Source: Blastomussa wellsi (taxonomy: Eukaryota; Cnidaria; Anthozoa; Scleractinia; Plerogyridae). From it: a stretch of DNA of 64,000 nucleotides. This document shows positions 51,701-60,255 of the stretch, piece after piece. Within the stretch, counting starts at the first letter, position 1. Each line of letters opens with the position of its first letter. Location: assembly GCA_947652115.1 (NCBI GenBank), contig OX393568.1, positions 22,569,831 through 22,633,830 of the forward strand, read 5' to 3'. Made by a program: the position numbers and the translations under genes. Below the pieces are notes generated by a model. It saw only the letters and a program-made list of their open reading frames with translations, was not told the origin of the DNA and searched no databases.

Positions 51701-54700
51701 CACCAGTGTGTGACAAAGAAAAAAATCTCAGTCTCCAACAGCTCACCAACTATGGTTGGCGAAATGGTGCAAAATTCACAAAGTTTATATTCATTCACAT
51801 TCAATGCTGTTATTGTTATTCACAAATATATTTATTCACATTCAACAACTACGTTTACATTCAAGAAATATATTTGTTCACGTTTAACGGTGTATTTCTT
51901 ATTCACGAATATATTTACTCACATTTACGGGACGTATTCATTCACAGTCAACGGGTTATATCCGTTCACATTCACGATCCAAATATTCATTCAACACGGT
52001 GCAATATTCATTCAACATTTTCTGCGCACTCTCTTTGCGCATCATTAGGTCCCAGCTCCCGCTCTTTTCAGAACGCAAAATGGAAGACGAAGGAAGGTCC
52101 CAAACACAAGTGTCACACTGGCAAGATCTTTTTTCTGCAGCTCTCGATCTCTTACAAGAGTGCGAACGGGAATGGAACAGTGTGGAAGTAGGAGTGAGAG
52201 AGAACATCCAAATAAGGCTCGAGTATCTTATAGTAGCTCTCCAGCAAGTTCTGCCTTTCGTCAGTATCAACAGCGCAGTACTGAATGAAATACTGGGAAA
52301 TATACGTCTCTTGCATGGACAATGGCTACAACACGACTCAAACTGCAAAAACCTTGCAGTGTATTCTTTGAACAACCCTGAGGTCTTCCGATCTGGAAGC
52401 GTCGGGCGACCTAGGTATTTAATATCGGAGGAAGTTCTTCTGCACCTAAGATCGTCGGGTTTTACGTGGACTAAAGTAGCTCAAATGCTTCTTGTTTCAC
52501 GGTGGACATTGAGACGTCGTATTGTGGAGTATGGGCTAGAGGAGATAACAGGCTTCTCCATGATTTCGGATGCGCAACTAGACAATCTCGTACAACGTTT
52601 CATGAGTAATCATGGGACTTTGGTTGGGTATTCCTTAGTGTCCGGACATCTTCGATCATTAGGTCTCAGAGTTCAACGGGATCGAATCAGGGAGAGTATT
52701 GGCCGTGTTGACCCTGGAAACTCTAGAATCCGCTGGGCTGTCGTAATTTCTAGGAGGGCATATTCTGTTGCTGGTCCAAATAGCTTATGGCATATTGATG
52801 GACACCATAGCCTGGTGACATGGGGATTTGTTATACATGGTGGAATCGATGGTTTTTCTCGCTTAATTGTTTTCTTGAAATGTTCTACCAATAACAGAAG
52901 TAACACTGAGACGGCTCGCTGGGAGCTGGGACCTAATGTGCGCAAAGAGAGTGTGCAGAAAATGTTGAATGAATATTGCACCGAGTTGAATGAATATTTG
53001 GATCGTGAATGTGAACGGATATAACCCGTTGACTGTGAATGAATACGTCCCGTAAATGTGAGTAAATATATTCGTGAATAAGAAATACACCGTTAAACGC
53101 GAACAAATATATTTCTTGAATGTAAACGTAGTTGTTGAATGTGAATAAATATATTCGTGAATAACAACAACAGCATTGAATGTGAATAAATATAAACTTT
53201 GTGAATTTTGCACCATTTCGCCAACCATAACCAACAGCCATTTGGAAATCAGGTGGTTAGAGCACCCAATCAGTATCTGGACAAAGACAGCATTGCTGAT
53301 CCTAGCACTATCCAGGACACATATCAAATGCTACCTAGTAAATGGCCTGTACACGTAGCTCACCAAGTGTTTTCCATAGTTTAATTGGTTAGAGCACCTA
53401 ACAAGTATCTGAAAGGTCACGGGTTTGAATGCTGTCAGGGACTCTGACTTTTTCCTTTTCCCTTGTCAGCAAATTTTATTCAAGAAAGTTTTCTGTCTTA
53501 CTTCAGTAAACCTCTTGATGATTTTTTCTTTGGCAATATCCCATATAAAGACTCCGTTCTTTGCTGTTGCTCCACATATACAGTTTACATCTCCTGCAAA
53601 ACATCACATCAAATCAAAATCAAAGTATTTTCTGTACCTCACCTCACCCCACCCACCCCTCCCCCCTCCCCCCTCTGATTGGGATGCTTGTCCATCACAG
53701 ATATTATGACATGATACAAAACAGTCATGTAAACAAAAAGTCTTAAAATTTAATCTTACCAGGTGCCCAGGAAAGGGCATAAATGATCCCTTCATTCCCA
53801 GGTGAAGAATGCACCTGTGGAAACATAAGTTCTTGTTTCAACAAAATTTATCAAATTTGCTTCCAATGTATTTTGTTTACCAAATATAACAATAGAATAG
53901 CAACTTACTGCATTCATAGTATTAACATCCCAGACTTTGATTGTCCCATCAAATGATGCTGTAGCTAACAAATCTGGACTTTCTGGCTTGAATTTGCAGT
54001 CAAATATTGTCTCTATATGCCCCTGGAATGTGACAAGCATTGACCACCATAAATAAGTCAGTTGATTCAGCACTTAAAGACAATCTTAGTTCTTATTTTA
54101 ACATGCAGCTAGTATTAAAGGAGATCTAGATATTTTGAGACATTTTGGCATGAACCAGAGTCCCCCTAACACGAAGGAAACCTCTAAGTACCAGTAAATT
54201 AGTTTTAATTAGTAAGGAAGAAAAATGCCTGAGGTGACACTAAACCAAACAGGAACAAGGATGGCTAAGGATGGGAAAGATTGAGACTTGACTGCAAAAT
54301 TATGACAAATTTGAGAAATTTAGGCTAAATTTTTCAAAATCCATAAACCATGACGTAGCTTCTTTAATAACTTTGTTTCACCCAAGATTGGTTGTGACAG
54401 ACTTTTGAACATAATGTGACTTATGTTATGGACCCTCAAGTTGACAAAGAATAATAATTATCATTATTGAGGTTGTGACAGTGCGGGCCTCACGCTCGGT
54501 TAGTAAGAGGTTAGTTATATTTAGTAATTGGACTGAGTTATATCGCACTAGGGTCATGCATGTTTATTAAAAACACGTTTGGTGACTTTGGTGAGGTTTT
54601 CTGCTGTAACGTGTTTTGATGCAGCAAGAAACTCAGAAAGAACAAGCTACCATGATTTTGAAAACATATTTTTTTTAAATTAGAGTACACATATTTATAT

Positions 54701-57700
54701 ACGTTTCTTTCCTCAGTTTTGTTGCAAATTTTAAATTATCTAACTTTAAGGTGGATTTCCACTGTCGCGTAATTTTTTACGTGCGTAAATAAAATTAGAG
54801 ACGATGTATGGAAAAACTTGCGTTCACGTTTACGCTAGTCGTTCATACATTCATACGTTCATACATTTTCATGCACGTAAACGGACGTAAAAAAAATACG
54901 CGACAGTGGAAATCCACCTTTAGAACAAAATAAGCGTCTACGACCGTTTCTCTGGAGATAGTCCATATGGCAAAATCCCGACCAAGAAAGAACCAATCAG
55001 AACACTCAGATTTTATAAAAAATAATAATGACATGTAATAGTACATGAAATGATGCCATAATTAAACTCACCATTTCTCTAAGAAAACTCCACTTCCTTT
55101 TCCCCAAATCGTACAACCCAACCCCACCATCCATAAACGTGCAAAGTATACTTGCAGGAGGTAAAGAGTATGAAGCATGATTTGGCTGAGATGGCGGCTT
55201 ATTTGCCACTGAAGTTGATGACAGTCCAAAAGAGGTTTCGTTATTGTTGGTCGATAATGTGACCGGGATAGGTCCCACTACAATAAGTGCATGAAAGCCA
55301 GTCATTTTTAATTTAATGTTGGTCATAGGAGAACTCTTGGACACATTCCATACCCGTAGAATGCCAGCTTGGGTGTCTAGAAAGTATCAAAGATAAAAAA
55401 TAAACATAAATATTAACCAGTCAAATCAGATAAATTTTCGAATAGAATTTGCAATTTAATTTATAAATCTGTTGGGTAAAATAAACGTTGTTGTTGTAAG
55501 TTGATTGAAACATTTTTATGCCTTATCAGATATACCACACAAATAAACATTACCACTTTACCTCCAGTCACAAACACTCCAGGTGCTGACGGCACCCATG
55601 CCAACGTATGAATCTTTATTGCTGAGCTTGGCAACTTAAAATTCATAATCACGCTCATAGAGTCAGTGTCAATCAATCTAATCCCATGATGGGCATTTGA
55701 AACCAACAAGTAATCCACGGACAATGGGTCCCATTCAAGGCATGTTACAGGATCTTCTTCGTCTGGATCTTCAACAGCCTCTGGCCTTAAGTAATGTTTT
55801 AAAGCTTTCTGCCCTGGGTTTATAACAGATATACTTCCATCATTATGCCCAAAGACAATTTTGCCTATCTTTCTCGGATTCCAACGAAATTGACACACCT
55901 CAGAAAAAAATGTCATGGATTCTAAATGCTTAAATGCCTCTGGAGAGGTAGGGTTCCAAATGTACATAGGTCCACGCCCATATATGTAAGCTATAGAATC
56001 TGGATCATGTGGACACCACCCAATGGACTGCACAGGTGATTTCATACTCTCCAGCATGTTGATTACGTTTTGCCGCGATACACTCCATATGTAAATACGA
56101 CAGTCACTGCTTGATGTTGCAAGGATGTCGGGGTTCTTTGGATGCCATGAAATGCATGTTATGGTCTTCTTGTGTTGCGCCATAATGGCAGACAGACGGA
56201 ATTCATTAAATTGATGATCTAACTGAAAATAAATCATTCTCACAAGTTATTACTGTCATAAATATATTTATGGTAAATTATAATATATTATTATAAATTT
56301 ATTTATTTATAATATATATATACCCACCGCATAGAAGGTCATTCAAAATTACAAGGTGGGTTGTTTCAAAAGCCAATTAAGGGAAAGCAATAAGCTAGTT
56401 TGAAGAAATACCTGATGCCAGACAGAAAGTAATATTTGTTGTCGAAAGTGGTCCAACCCATATTGTAAATTAATTCTGAAAAACCCCTTGGGGAGAATTA
56501 ATAAAGTATTGTATTGTATTGTAACCCGGGGGACCCATGTTTGGGTGCAATAACCACTGGAGGTCTGAAAACCTGACCTTGTTTAGGACAAAAATAACAT
56601 CAAACACATACCCTGTTTAGGACAAAAGAAACCATTTTTATAATATAGCACTAATATCTAGTCCTGAGAATGATCTTATGTTGACTGATGACCTGCTAAA
56701 TAAATACTGATGAACGTTTCTGATTTTGGACTTGACGGAAGTCTCGAAGCCATACCCTGTACAGGACGACTCCTTAATATCCATACCCAGTTTAGGACAG
56801 GCTCACCTGAATTGTATACCCTGTTCAGGACTGAGGGGTCAAAAAACATACCCCCCTATCCAGCGGCACGCCCTGCATAGCCCATATATTAAATAATAGA
56901 GTACCCACCCCAAGGAGAATGTCAAATTTCACAGATCTGAACATCTTGAAGTTTTTGCAAAGCCATCCCTAGATTCCAATTTCATTTGATTAAGGCTAAC
57001 AAGGTATTGGGCTTGCAAAAAATATTAAACTCATGTCACTCTAAAGTCTCAGATTTATCATTTGCCACGACCACAGAGTAAAGGCATGGTGATCAATGCA
57101 TGTTTGTAACAGACCATCTACTCTGACTCAGGGAAGGGTTTTAAAAGAACTTCTTTACAAGAACATCTTGGTTCTCAGTTCAGTTTTTTATTATTTGATC
57201 CCATTCAACATGACTGGAAGTTGCTTTTTACAAATCATGCTATAAAATTTGTTATCTCACACCCATGCAGATGTGACAGTTGAACACAGGAAAAGATCTG
57301 TTTCCTTGAGGTATGGACAATGTGATAAACACCTGAACATCTTCAAGACATATACATAGATCATGCAATTTAGTCACTCTAGATTTGAGAGACCATGTAG
57401 TCCTGGGGAATGATGAATGTGATTTATCTTTGTGAAATATATATGTGGTGTACCTAGTTTATATGTCAATAAACACGACCAGTGAAAAACTTAAAAAAAA
57501 GAATCCCACTTGTAAATTTAAATGCAGAAAAATATTCTATCAATAAAAATATCAATCAATTAATGATCATAAAATTATGATTAAAGATACCTAAGATGTT
57601 ATAAGTCCATAATCGAAAAATTGTTCCCTGCTAACACTTTAAAATGCCAAAAGGTTAATTTTAAATTTATTTTGCCTTAACGCATATTCTATCGAATTAA

Positions 57701-58246
57701 ATATTAAGCTTAAACTGTAAAGTACTTGCTTAATAATTTTTTTTTCCGAATTTACATTAACATTGCAAAATCATATCAAAGCACCTTAGAACATCTGTTC
57801 ATATCGAATGAAAAGTACCGGCGTTCTAGCAGTAAGCGACAAAATTATCCAAGTTTACGGACGAAAACAGGAATTTTTGAGCAATCACTCGAAGAGACTA
57901 GCTTCGCACCAAAATAAACAAACTTCTGTGAAAATTCCAATTCGCGTAATTAAACCCGACAATGCAAATAAGAGATAACAGTTGCGATTCTCGTTTGCTC
58001 GAAATGTTATGGCCAGAAACACGTCTGAAAAATGGAGAAACAAGGAGTTTGGAGTCCAAAGTTGTTCAATATCGTTCCGCGGTTTGTCCCTATAGTGACA
58101 GTGAGGTCATTCCTTACCTCGTAAACGTAAACTGCGAGCGTCGCACAGTACGCAAAACGGTCCCCATTGCTGCTTGCTGCACAAACATCAAGGTTACAAG
58201 GCTGGCAGCCAGCAGGCAAAAGACTAACTTGTCTCATAAGACTCAT
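36873..58246 (-). CDS. WDR17: WDR17, WD-repeat protein 17, complete, 30 coding exons
   Basis: Coding exons, minus strand: 58246-58118, 56222-55562, 55376-55072, 54022-53909, 53814-53760, 53593-53502, 50936-50854, 50537-50451, 49909-49821, 49411-49336, 48888-48861, 47940-47816, 47305-47256, 47152-47000, 46621-46491, 45956-45831, 45645-45490, 44981-44917, 44574-44499, 44006-43834, 43323-43224, 41934-41810, 41447-41336, 41105-40964, 40601-40499, 39771-39670, 39048-38953, 38728-38667, 38371-38265, 36992-36873 (TAA). All are AG/GT and all phases close: 3843 nt, 1280 residues, close to the vertebrate length. Residues 1 to about 685 are WD40 repeats (for example GSDDGTIKVWDYTE, GSWDYTIRIWD, ASCSRDSTVRIW). 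The rest is a helical solenoid with family words such as QRYCELMVEVGEWD, LAACCHLAV and LIRGNELELAV, and ends MSLNNALMWAKVN...EPF. The start MSLMRQVSLLPAGCQP matches the family. Molecular role poorly known. Confidence 0.95.
37094..37300 (-). mobile_element. MITE with GGCCATTTTACAGTTCT terminus, copy 1
   Basis: Shares both arms with the element at 44612-44827 in opposite orientation: GGCCATTTTACAGTTCT, AGGTCACCTTCAGCCTCA and ACTCAAAGGCTTGGTAAC. The right end decays after about 37290. It sits in the WDR17 intron before the last coding exon. Confidence 0.65.
37491..37780 (+). repeat. Dispersed repeat with terminal hairpin, plus orientation
   Basis: An inverted copy of 42019-42310. Shared words are GTAGAAACTYAGCTGT, TTGGAAATCCGCGAATCTGA and the end hairpin GACTATTCGCTCATAGAAAA. 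The hairpin GTCTAATTG...TAGACTACTCGCCCTCG lies at the right end. Short frames here are repeat artefacts. Confidence 0.7.
39954..40136. mobile_element. hAT5-like MITE, copy 1 (183 bp)
   Basis: Termini CAGTGGCGGATCCAGGGGG and AGATCCGCCCCTG are inverted, with the 5-bp duplication CATTT at 39949-39953 and 40137-40141. The interior is about 85% alike to 50598-50773, including TTATCACTCAACTGAGT and GTTTGGACCCCCCTATCA. It is in the WDR17 intron between the exons at 39670-39771 and 40499-40601. Confidence 0.85.
42019..42310 (-). repeat. Dispersed repeat with terminal hairpin, minus orientation
   Basis: Inverted counterpart of 37491-37780 with the same hairpin at its left end (TAGACTACGAGCCCTCG ... 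CGAGGGCGAGTAGTCTA) and AATCAGATTCGCGGATTTCC at the other end. A CG run (GCGCGCGCGC) lies at about 42210-42220. Confidence 0.7.
42960..43165. repeat. CCAAT-rich dispersed repeat
   Basis: Words such as GACTGGTTGAGAAGTGGCG, CCAATCACRAG and GCGCGGGAAAA recur here, at 46080-46240 (GATTGGTTGAGAAGTGGTG) and, more diverged, at 35850-36160. No coding potential; possibly a non-autonomous element. Confidence 0.5.
44612..44827 (+). mobile_element. MITE with GGCCATTTTGCAGTTCT terminus, copy 2
   Basis: The left terminus TAGGCCATTTTGCAGTTCTG and right terminus CAGAACTGTAAAATGGACTA are inverted, with inner arms CTGAAGGTGACCTTG and CAAGGTCACCCTGAG. It is in the WDR17 intron between the exons at 44499-44574 and 44917-44981. 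Confidence 0.75.
46080..46240. repeat. CCAAT-rich dispersed repeat, second copy
   Basis: Shares AACCAATGAGAAATCGAAG-like and GATTGGTTGAGAAGTGG words with 42960-43165. It is intronic in WDR17. Confidence 0.5.
48072..48312 (-). repeat. tRNA-derived SINE, copy 3
   Basis: On the minus strand the head reads TTGGCCTAATGGTTAATGGG (A-box-like), then GTGGGTTTGAGTCC (B-box-like). The body shares TCTGTAGCATGAAGCG and GGATGCTAGTCCATCACAGG with the copies at 289 and 2373. A poly-C tract lies at about 48149-48162. Confidence 0.7.
48365..48565 (+). repeat. tRNA-derived SINE, second family
   Basis: Head with A-box-like GTGGTTCAGTGGAGAGAGAA and B-box-like AGTTTGATTCC. The body ends with TGTGAAAATTACACTTACAA. 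It lies in the same WDR17 intron as two other SINEs. Confidence 0.55.
48601..48815 (-). repeat. tRNA-derived SINE, third family
   Basis: Read on the minus strand: GGATGGTGCAGTGGTGAGAA (A-box-like), then CCCGGGTTTGATTCTGG (B-box-like), followed by a body reaching the CACGTCAGC words near 48610. Confidence 0.55.
48861..48888 (-). CDS. WDR17: WDR17 microexon (28 nt)
   Basis: It lies between TTTCATCAG and GTGAGACAT and codes for (G)TIKVWDYTE, the last strand of a WD repeat. It joins GACGATGG of the exon at 49411-49336 to GATTCC of the exon at 47940-47816. Skipping it would shift the frame (28 is not a multiple of 3). Confidence 0.85.
49015..49310 (+). repeat. Dispersed repeat, copy B
   Basis: Same repeat as 31137-31460 (AATAATTCATCGAGTT, CCATGGTTTGGAT, ACACCTCGAAGTTCGTCAAA). 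Its right end comes within about 25 bases of the WDR17 exon at 49336-49411. Confidence 0.65.
50246..50319 (+). tRNA. tRNA-Thr(GGU)-like sequence, probably a SINE head
   Basis: 74 nt fold as a full cloverleaf. The acceptor stem GGCTTTGA/TCAAAGCC has 8 bp, one more than normal. There is a D arm GCTC/GAGC, an anticodon stem CTGTA/TGCAG with loop CCGGTAA (anticodon GGT, but C instead of the invariant T at position 33), and a T arm with loop TTTGAAT. A TTTT run follows within 10 nt. The extra acceptor pair and missing U33 argue for a SINE-derived pseudo-tRNA rather than a working gene. Confidence 0.45.
50598..50773. mobile_element. hAT5-like MITE, copy 2 (176 bp)
   Basis: Termini CAGTGGCGGATCCAGGGG and GGATCTGCCCCTG with the 5-bp duplication TCCTG at 50593-50597 and 50774-50778. 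Near-identical inside to 39954-40136 and in the same orientation. It lies in the WDR17 intron between the exons at 50451-50537 and 50854-50936. Confidence 0.85.
51580..51665. repeat. Short hairpin repeat
   Basis: CCAGTTTGATATTGATTTCC and its near complement GGGAAATAAAAATCAAACTGG flank a short loop. Intronic in WDR17. Confidence 0.6.
51751..53229 (+). mobile_element. Integrase-bearing DNA element with ~310-bp terminal inverted repeats
   Basis: The left end TATGGTTGGCGAAATGGTGC and right end GCACCATTTCGCCAACCATA are perfect inverted repeats. The 6-bp duplication ACCAAC flanks both (51745-51750 and 53230-53235). The near-identical arms run to about 52060 and from about 52918. They are built from degenerate ATTCACGAATATATTTA-type subrepeats, and are so alike that the insertion must be young. 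A DDE-integrase fragment is encoded between the arms. The element interrupts a WDR17 intron between the exons at 50854-50936 and 53502-53593. Confidence 0.85.
52080..53024 (+). pseudogene. Internally truncated rve-type integrase/transposase
   Basis: The frame from MEDEGRSQTQ has an N-terminal helical part, then a helix-turn-helix-like stretch (GFTWTKVAQMLLVSRWTLRR), then the start of the catalytic fold with WHIDGHHSL, holding the likely first catalytic Asp, and GGIDGFSRLIVFLKCSTNN. After NNRSNT the frame enters the right inverted repeat, so the second Asp and the Glu are missing. It belongs to the integrase-core proteins that recur in animal genomes, related in fold to retroviral and IS-type integrases. 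A catalytic product from this copy is unlikely. Confidence 0.75.
53371..53450 (+). repeat. tRNA-derived SINE head
   Basis: Contains A-box-like TAGTTTAATTGGTTAGAGCA and B-box-like GGGTTTGAATGC at tRNA spacing. A partial second copy (GGTGGTTAGAGCACCCAATCA) lies at 53250-53275, beside the integrase element. Confidence 0.5.
54744..54922. mobile_element. MITE with TAAAGGTGGATTTCCACTGTCG-type termini
   Basis: The left arm AAGGTGGATTTCCACTGTCG and right arm CGACAGTGGAAATCCACCTT are perfect inverted repeats. Inner arms are TTTTTTACGTGCGTAAA / TTTACGTGCATGAAAAT-like. A TTTAAGG/CCTTTAG context flanks it. Intronic in WDR17. Confidence 0.8.
56570..56870 (+). repeat. Degenerate tandem motif ACCCTGTTTAGGAC
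   Basis: The motif (T)ACCCTGTTTAGGACA and variants (CCTTGTTTAGGAC, CCCTGTACAGGAC, CCCAGTTTAGGAC, CCCTGTTCAGGAC) occur five times at irregular spacing in the first WDR17 intron. Confidence 0.5.
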
Positions 58247-59711
58247 GATCCAGCTGAAAACTGGATAAATTTAGTGGGTTTTCACGGTACCGTTCACTGT
58301 TCTCTTAGTCGCTTTTTCCGCCATCTTCCCATAATCGGTCATTCCCAGCCTTCCAAGAATCAAGGGCCACGCGCGGCCAGCGTACTGGAACTTGCACAGG
58401 AAAATTATCCACTCGGGAAATAAATATCAGTCAAAGTTGATTCAGCTGCTTATATAAGCGCGGATTGATCCAATAATTCTTATGCAGATTTAAAAAGGTA
58501 AAAATAGTTTGCGAAATAAAAGTTAGAGCTTTTAGTCCCAAAAAGCTTTGTAACCAAACATACGTCTGCAAATTAAACTTTATAATATTGCATTTCTGGT
58601 GTGATTCAAAGTAACTTTTGAAACAGTGCCATTTTTACTCTTACTCGTGTAGTGTTTTTATTGTCAAAAAGACAAATATTCCTGGCGACAAACGATATTC
58701 ACAGCTCGTTTCGCAGCTTTTACTAGCTTTTCAACTGAACAATTAACTTTGGTTTTTATATATCGTTCAATTGGTGCTGAGTGAAAATCAGTTTCTCGAT
58801 GTAAGTTTGGAGGAAAGCTGGTAAATCCTGGTAAATCCCCAAAATAATCAAGAAGAATTTGCCGACTGGGAATCAGAAAACAGAAATCAGAAAACGCTGC
58901 GTTCACGAATAAACGAAAAGAAAGGGATGGCCTTATGTATAAATTAATTAAATGAAAATCTGCAGAATCTGCGAGGAAAATACAAAATGGATTTCATAAA
59001 CTATGTAAACCCAGTGAAAGTTTTACGGGTGTTTCAGTCAAGGATGATGATCTTTCTCGGAGTAAATTGAAGGGACAGGTGCTTTGAAATGAAATGAATC
59101 AAAGCTGATCGTTTGACGGTTTCACAGGTCAAATTCGAAAAGACGTTTACGGTTTTTCAATTTTCTGTAAATGTCAGCTCTGTTTTCTCATGTGGGTTTT
59201 AAAGTTATCGCCATAATTCGCGATTTTTTGAATATCAACTAACATACAATCTGGGTTCTAGGCGCTTTTCTTGGACAGTTTTCTTGGACAAATATTGGTC
59301 TCAACAACATTTACTTTTAGGGAATAGCTAGTGAAAAAAGAACGCTAATTTTTTACAGCGATTTGCTTGAATCAGGATTCTGAAACGAATATCCATATTA
59401 TACAAAACCGTGATGGACAGCGGGTCAATGGAACACCCTAATCCCGTACCCAGAAAATTTCTTGTCATTATCAAGGGCAGACTATGAACTGGATAAACAC
59501 CCAACTGGAAAACCGTTGTCATATATAAAACAGCCATAATAGAAAAAGCAAAATGAATAACTTCTGTTCAGATTTTATATTACGAGAAGAAAATATTCAA
59601 AACTTGTACGTTATTATACCTTGATTGCTTTTAAGAATGTTACGATCCGAAAATGCAGTTTGTCTGTTTGCCTCTTTTCACTTTTCTTCTCCAATGACAA
59701 CGTTATTGCAA
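58247..59711. other. Upstream flank of WDR17, no gene seen
   Basis: Presumed promoter and 5' UTR of WDR17 close to 58250; no core promoter motif can be assigned. The 153-codon plus-strand frame at 57962-58423 lies antisense over WDR17 exon 1 and is rejected. Confidence 0.35.
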
Positions 59712-59850
59712 TAGACCAATTTCGATATTTTAAAATTCAGCCTAAAACAATGGACTTCAGGTCACTTCAGGATGATCGAGGCTCTGGGGTTTATTCCCCA
59801 AAGTCTCGTAATGATATCTATTGTTTTAGGCTGAATTTTAAAATATTGTA
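59712..59850. mobile_element. MITE with TAGACCAATTTCGATAT terminus
   Basis: The left arm TAGACCAATTTCGATATTTT leads to AAAATTCAGCCTAAAACAAT. The right arm ATTGTTTTAGGCTGAATTTT is its complement, but the right outer end is worn. The terminus matches the element at 11278. Confidence 0.65.
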
Positions 59851-60076
59851 GCATAAGCTGATTGCCCAGGGGTCCCCCTGAGTGAATTGAGGGTCACGTG
59901 AGCAACTCAGCTCGTTTAGTTTTTACTATTCTGATTATTTTTTTCTTATTTAAGATTATACTTTCTGCTGTATTATGTTCTGTATATCTAGCAAAATAAA
60001 ATGGTTGTTGTTGTATCTTCTCTTATGACATTGTATATCAGTCTTTGACGCTTTAATAATGTATCCTTTAGGAGGA

Positions 60077-60255
60077 ACGAGTCGCCTGTGCAGCTGGCGG
60101 TTTATTTTGATATCGCGCTCGATCGAAACAAGCAGTGACAGCCGAGAGGGCCTGCATGAGGGAGAGCGTAGTGCGTTGCGGAATTTCGCGGCTTTCACTG
60201 CTTGTTTCGATGGAGCGCGCTACCAAAATAAACCGCCAGCTTCGCAGGCTAAGGA
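60077..60255. repeat. Fold-back repeat with GCTGGCGGTTTATTTTG arms
   Basis: The left arm CTGGCGGTTTATTTTGATAT and right arm TACCAAAATAAACCGCCAGC, with inner CGATCGAAACAAGCAGTGAC / CACTGCTTGTTTCGATGGAG, form a long hairpin. The 101- and 99-codon frames on opposite strands share the same peptide because of it. Confidence 0.75.

Noticed and set aside
51706..52191. 161-codon frame and its minus-strand twin at 52863-53327
   Set aside because: Both come from the inverted arms of the integrase element; the low-complexity peptide is not a gene.
57962..58423. 153-codon plus-strand frame
   Set aside because: It overlaps WDR17 exon 1 on the opposite strand and has no recognisable motif; the minus-strand reading matches a known family start.
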